Below, one piece after another: positions 7,325 to 7,405 of a stretch of 7,405 nucleotides of DNA. Each line of letters starts with the position of its first letter. Within the stretch, counting starts at the first letter, position 1. The position numbers and the translations under genes were made by a program. Below the pieces are notes generated by a model. It was not told the DNA's origin, made no database searches, and saw nothing but the letters and a program-made list of their open reading frames with translations. The stretch comes from UPXZ01 sp018055865 (lineage in GTDB: Bacteria > Bacteroidota > Bacteroidia > Bacteroidales > Paludibacteraceae), in assembly GCA_964292695.1 (NCBI GenBank), contig CAXYWB010000111.1, positions 1-7,405 on the forward strand, read 5' to 3'.

Positions 7325-7355
7325 TATCTGGTAGTCAGATAGATATACGTTTTTT
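7325..7355 (+). terminator. Weak candidate terminator after uup
   Basis: TATCTG (7325-7330) pairs with CAGATA (7336-7341) around a 5-base loop, and a run of six T residues follows at 7350-7355. The 8-base gap between stem and T-run is longer than normal and the stem is short, so this is a weak call. The rest of 7220-7324 is AT-rich with one 5-bp hairpin (AACTT with AAGTT, 7273-7286) and no ORF. Confidence 0.3.
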
Positions 7356-7362
7356 CAGGAAC

Positions 7363-7405
7363 AGGGGCTTCCGCCCCTTACACCCCGACTTACTTTTTGT
7401 CTTAA
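7363..7405. repeat. GC-rich inverted repeat, possible start of a dispersed intergenic repeat
   Basis: AGGGGC (7363-7368) pairs with GCCCCT (7373-7378) around a TTCC loop. The abrupt rise in GC next to very AT-rich sequence is unlike the other intergenic regions here. Read on the plus strand, the segment translates as GLPPLTPRLTFCLK. This resembles, from memory, spurious short proteins predicted over repeats in Bacteroidales genomes. The element runs off the window edge, so its full length is unknown. Confidence 0.4.

Noticed and set aside
1..7405. An undescribed multi-gene system, CRISPR array, integron or mobile element
   Set aside because: The four recognised genes are common housekeeping types with intact motifs. 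No spaced repeats, transposase, integrase or tRNA-linked boundary is present within the window.

Overview
The window looks like ordinary chromosomal DNA from a member of the Bacteroidetes, most likely the order Bacteroidales. Three things point there. The trigger factor has the Bacteroidales form, with a GFRPGxVP ribosome loop and an eroded FKBP region. The intergenic regions carry the phylum's TAnnTTTG type of -7 promoter box at sensible places. No start codon is preceded by a clear Shine-Dalgarno sequence. No mobile element, CRISPR array, tRNA or rRNA is visible.

Layout from left to right: the trigger factor gene tig (72-1433) lies on the minus strand and ends in a candidate hairpin terminator at 15-41. 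A 228-base AT-rich region (1434-1661) separates it from the divergently transcribed plus-strand genes and holds a candidate promoter for each side. The plus strand then carries a secreted thioredoxin-fold protein with a helical TPR-like tail (1662-2843). After an 81-base leader with short tandem repeats comes a class I iron-sulfur fumarate hydratase (2925-4559), followed by a strong 16-bp-stem terminator at 4580-4618. Next is a small uncharacterised protein gene (4703-5083) with its own candidate promoter. After another AT-rich gap comes an ABC-F ATPase of the Uup type (5339-7219). The last 186 bases hold weak hairpins and, at the right edge, a GC-rich inverted repeat that may be the start of a dispersed intergenic repeat.

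The genes do not form an obvious pathway. They are housekeeping functions: folding of nascent chains (tig), envelope redox or folding (the thioredoxin-like protein), the TCA/fumarate branch (fumarase) and a ribosome-associated ATPase (uup). Separate candidate promoters and terminators suggest mostly single-gene transcription units. The possible exception is the thioredoxin-like and fumarase pair, which has no convincing terminator or consensus promoter between the genes.

I found no convincing undescribed multi-gene system. The items most worth a second look are the unrecognised 126-residue protein, the 7-bp-period repeat leader before fumarase, the right-edge repeat and the degenerate peptidyl-prolyl isomerase region of the trigger factor.
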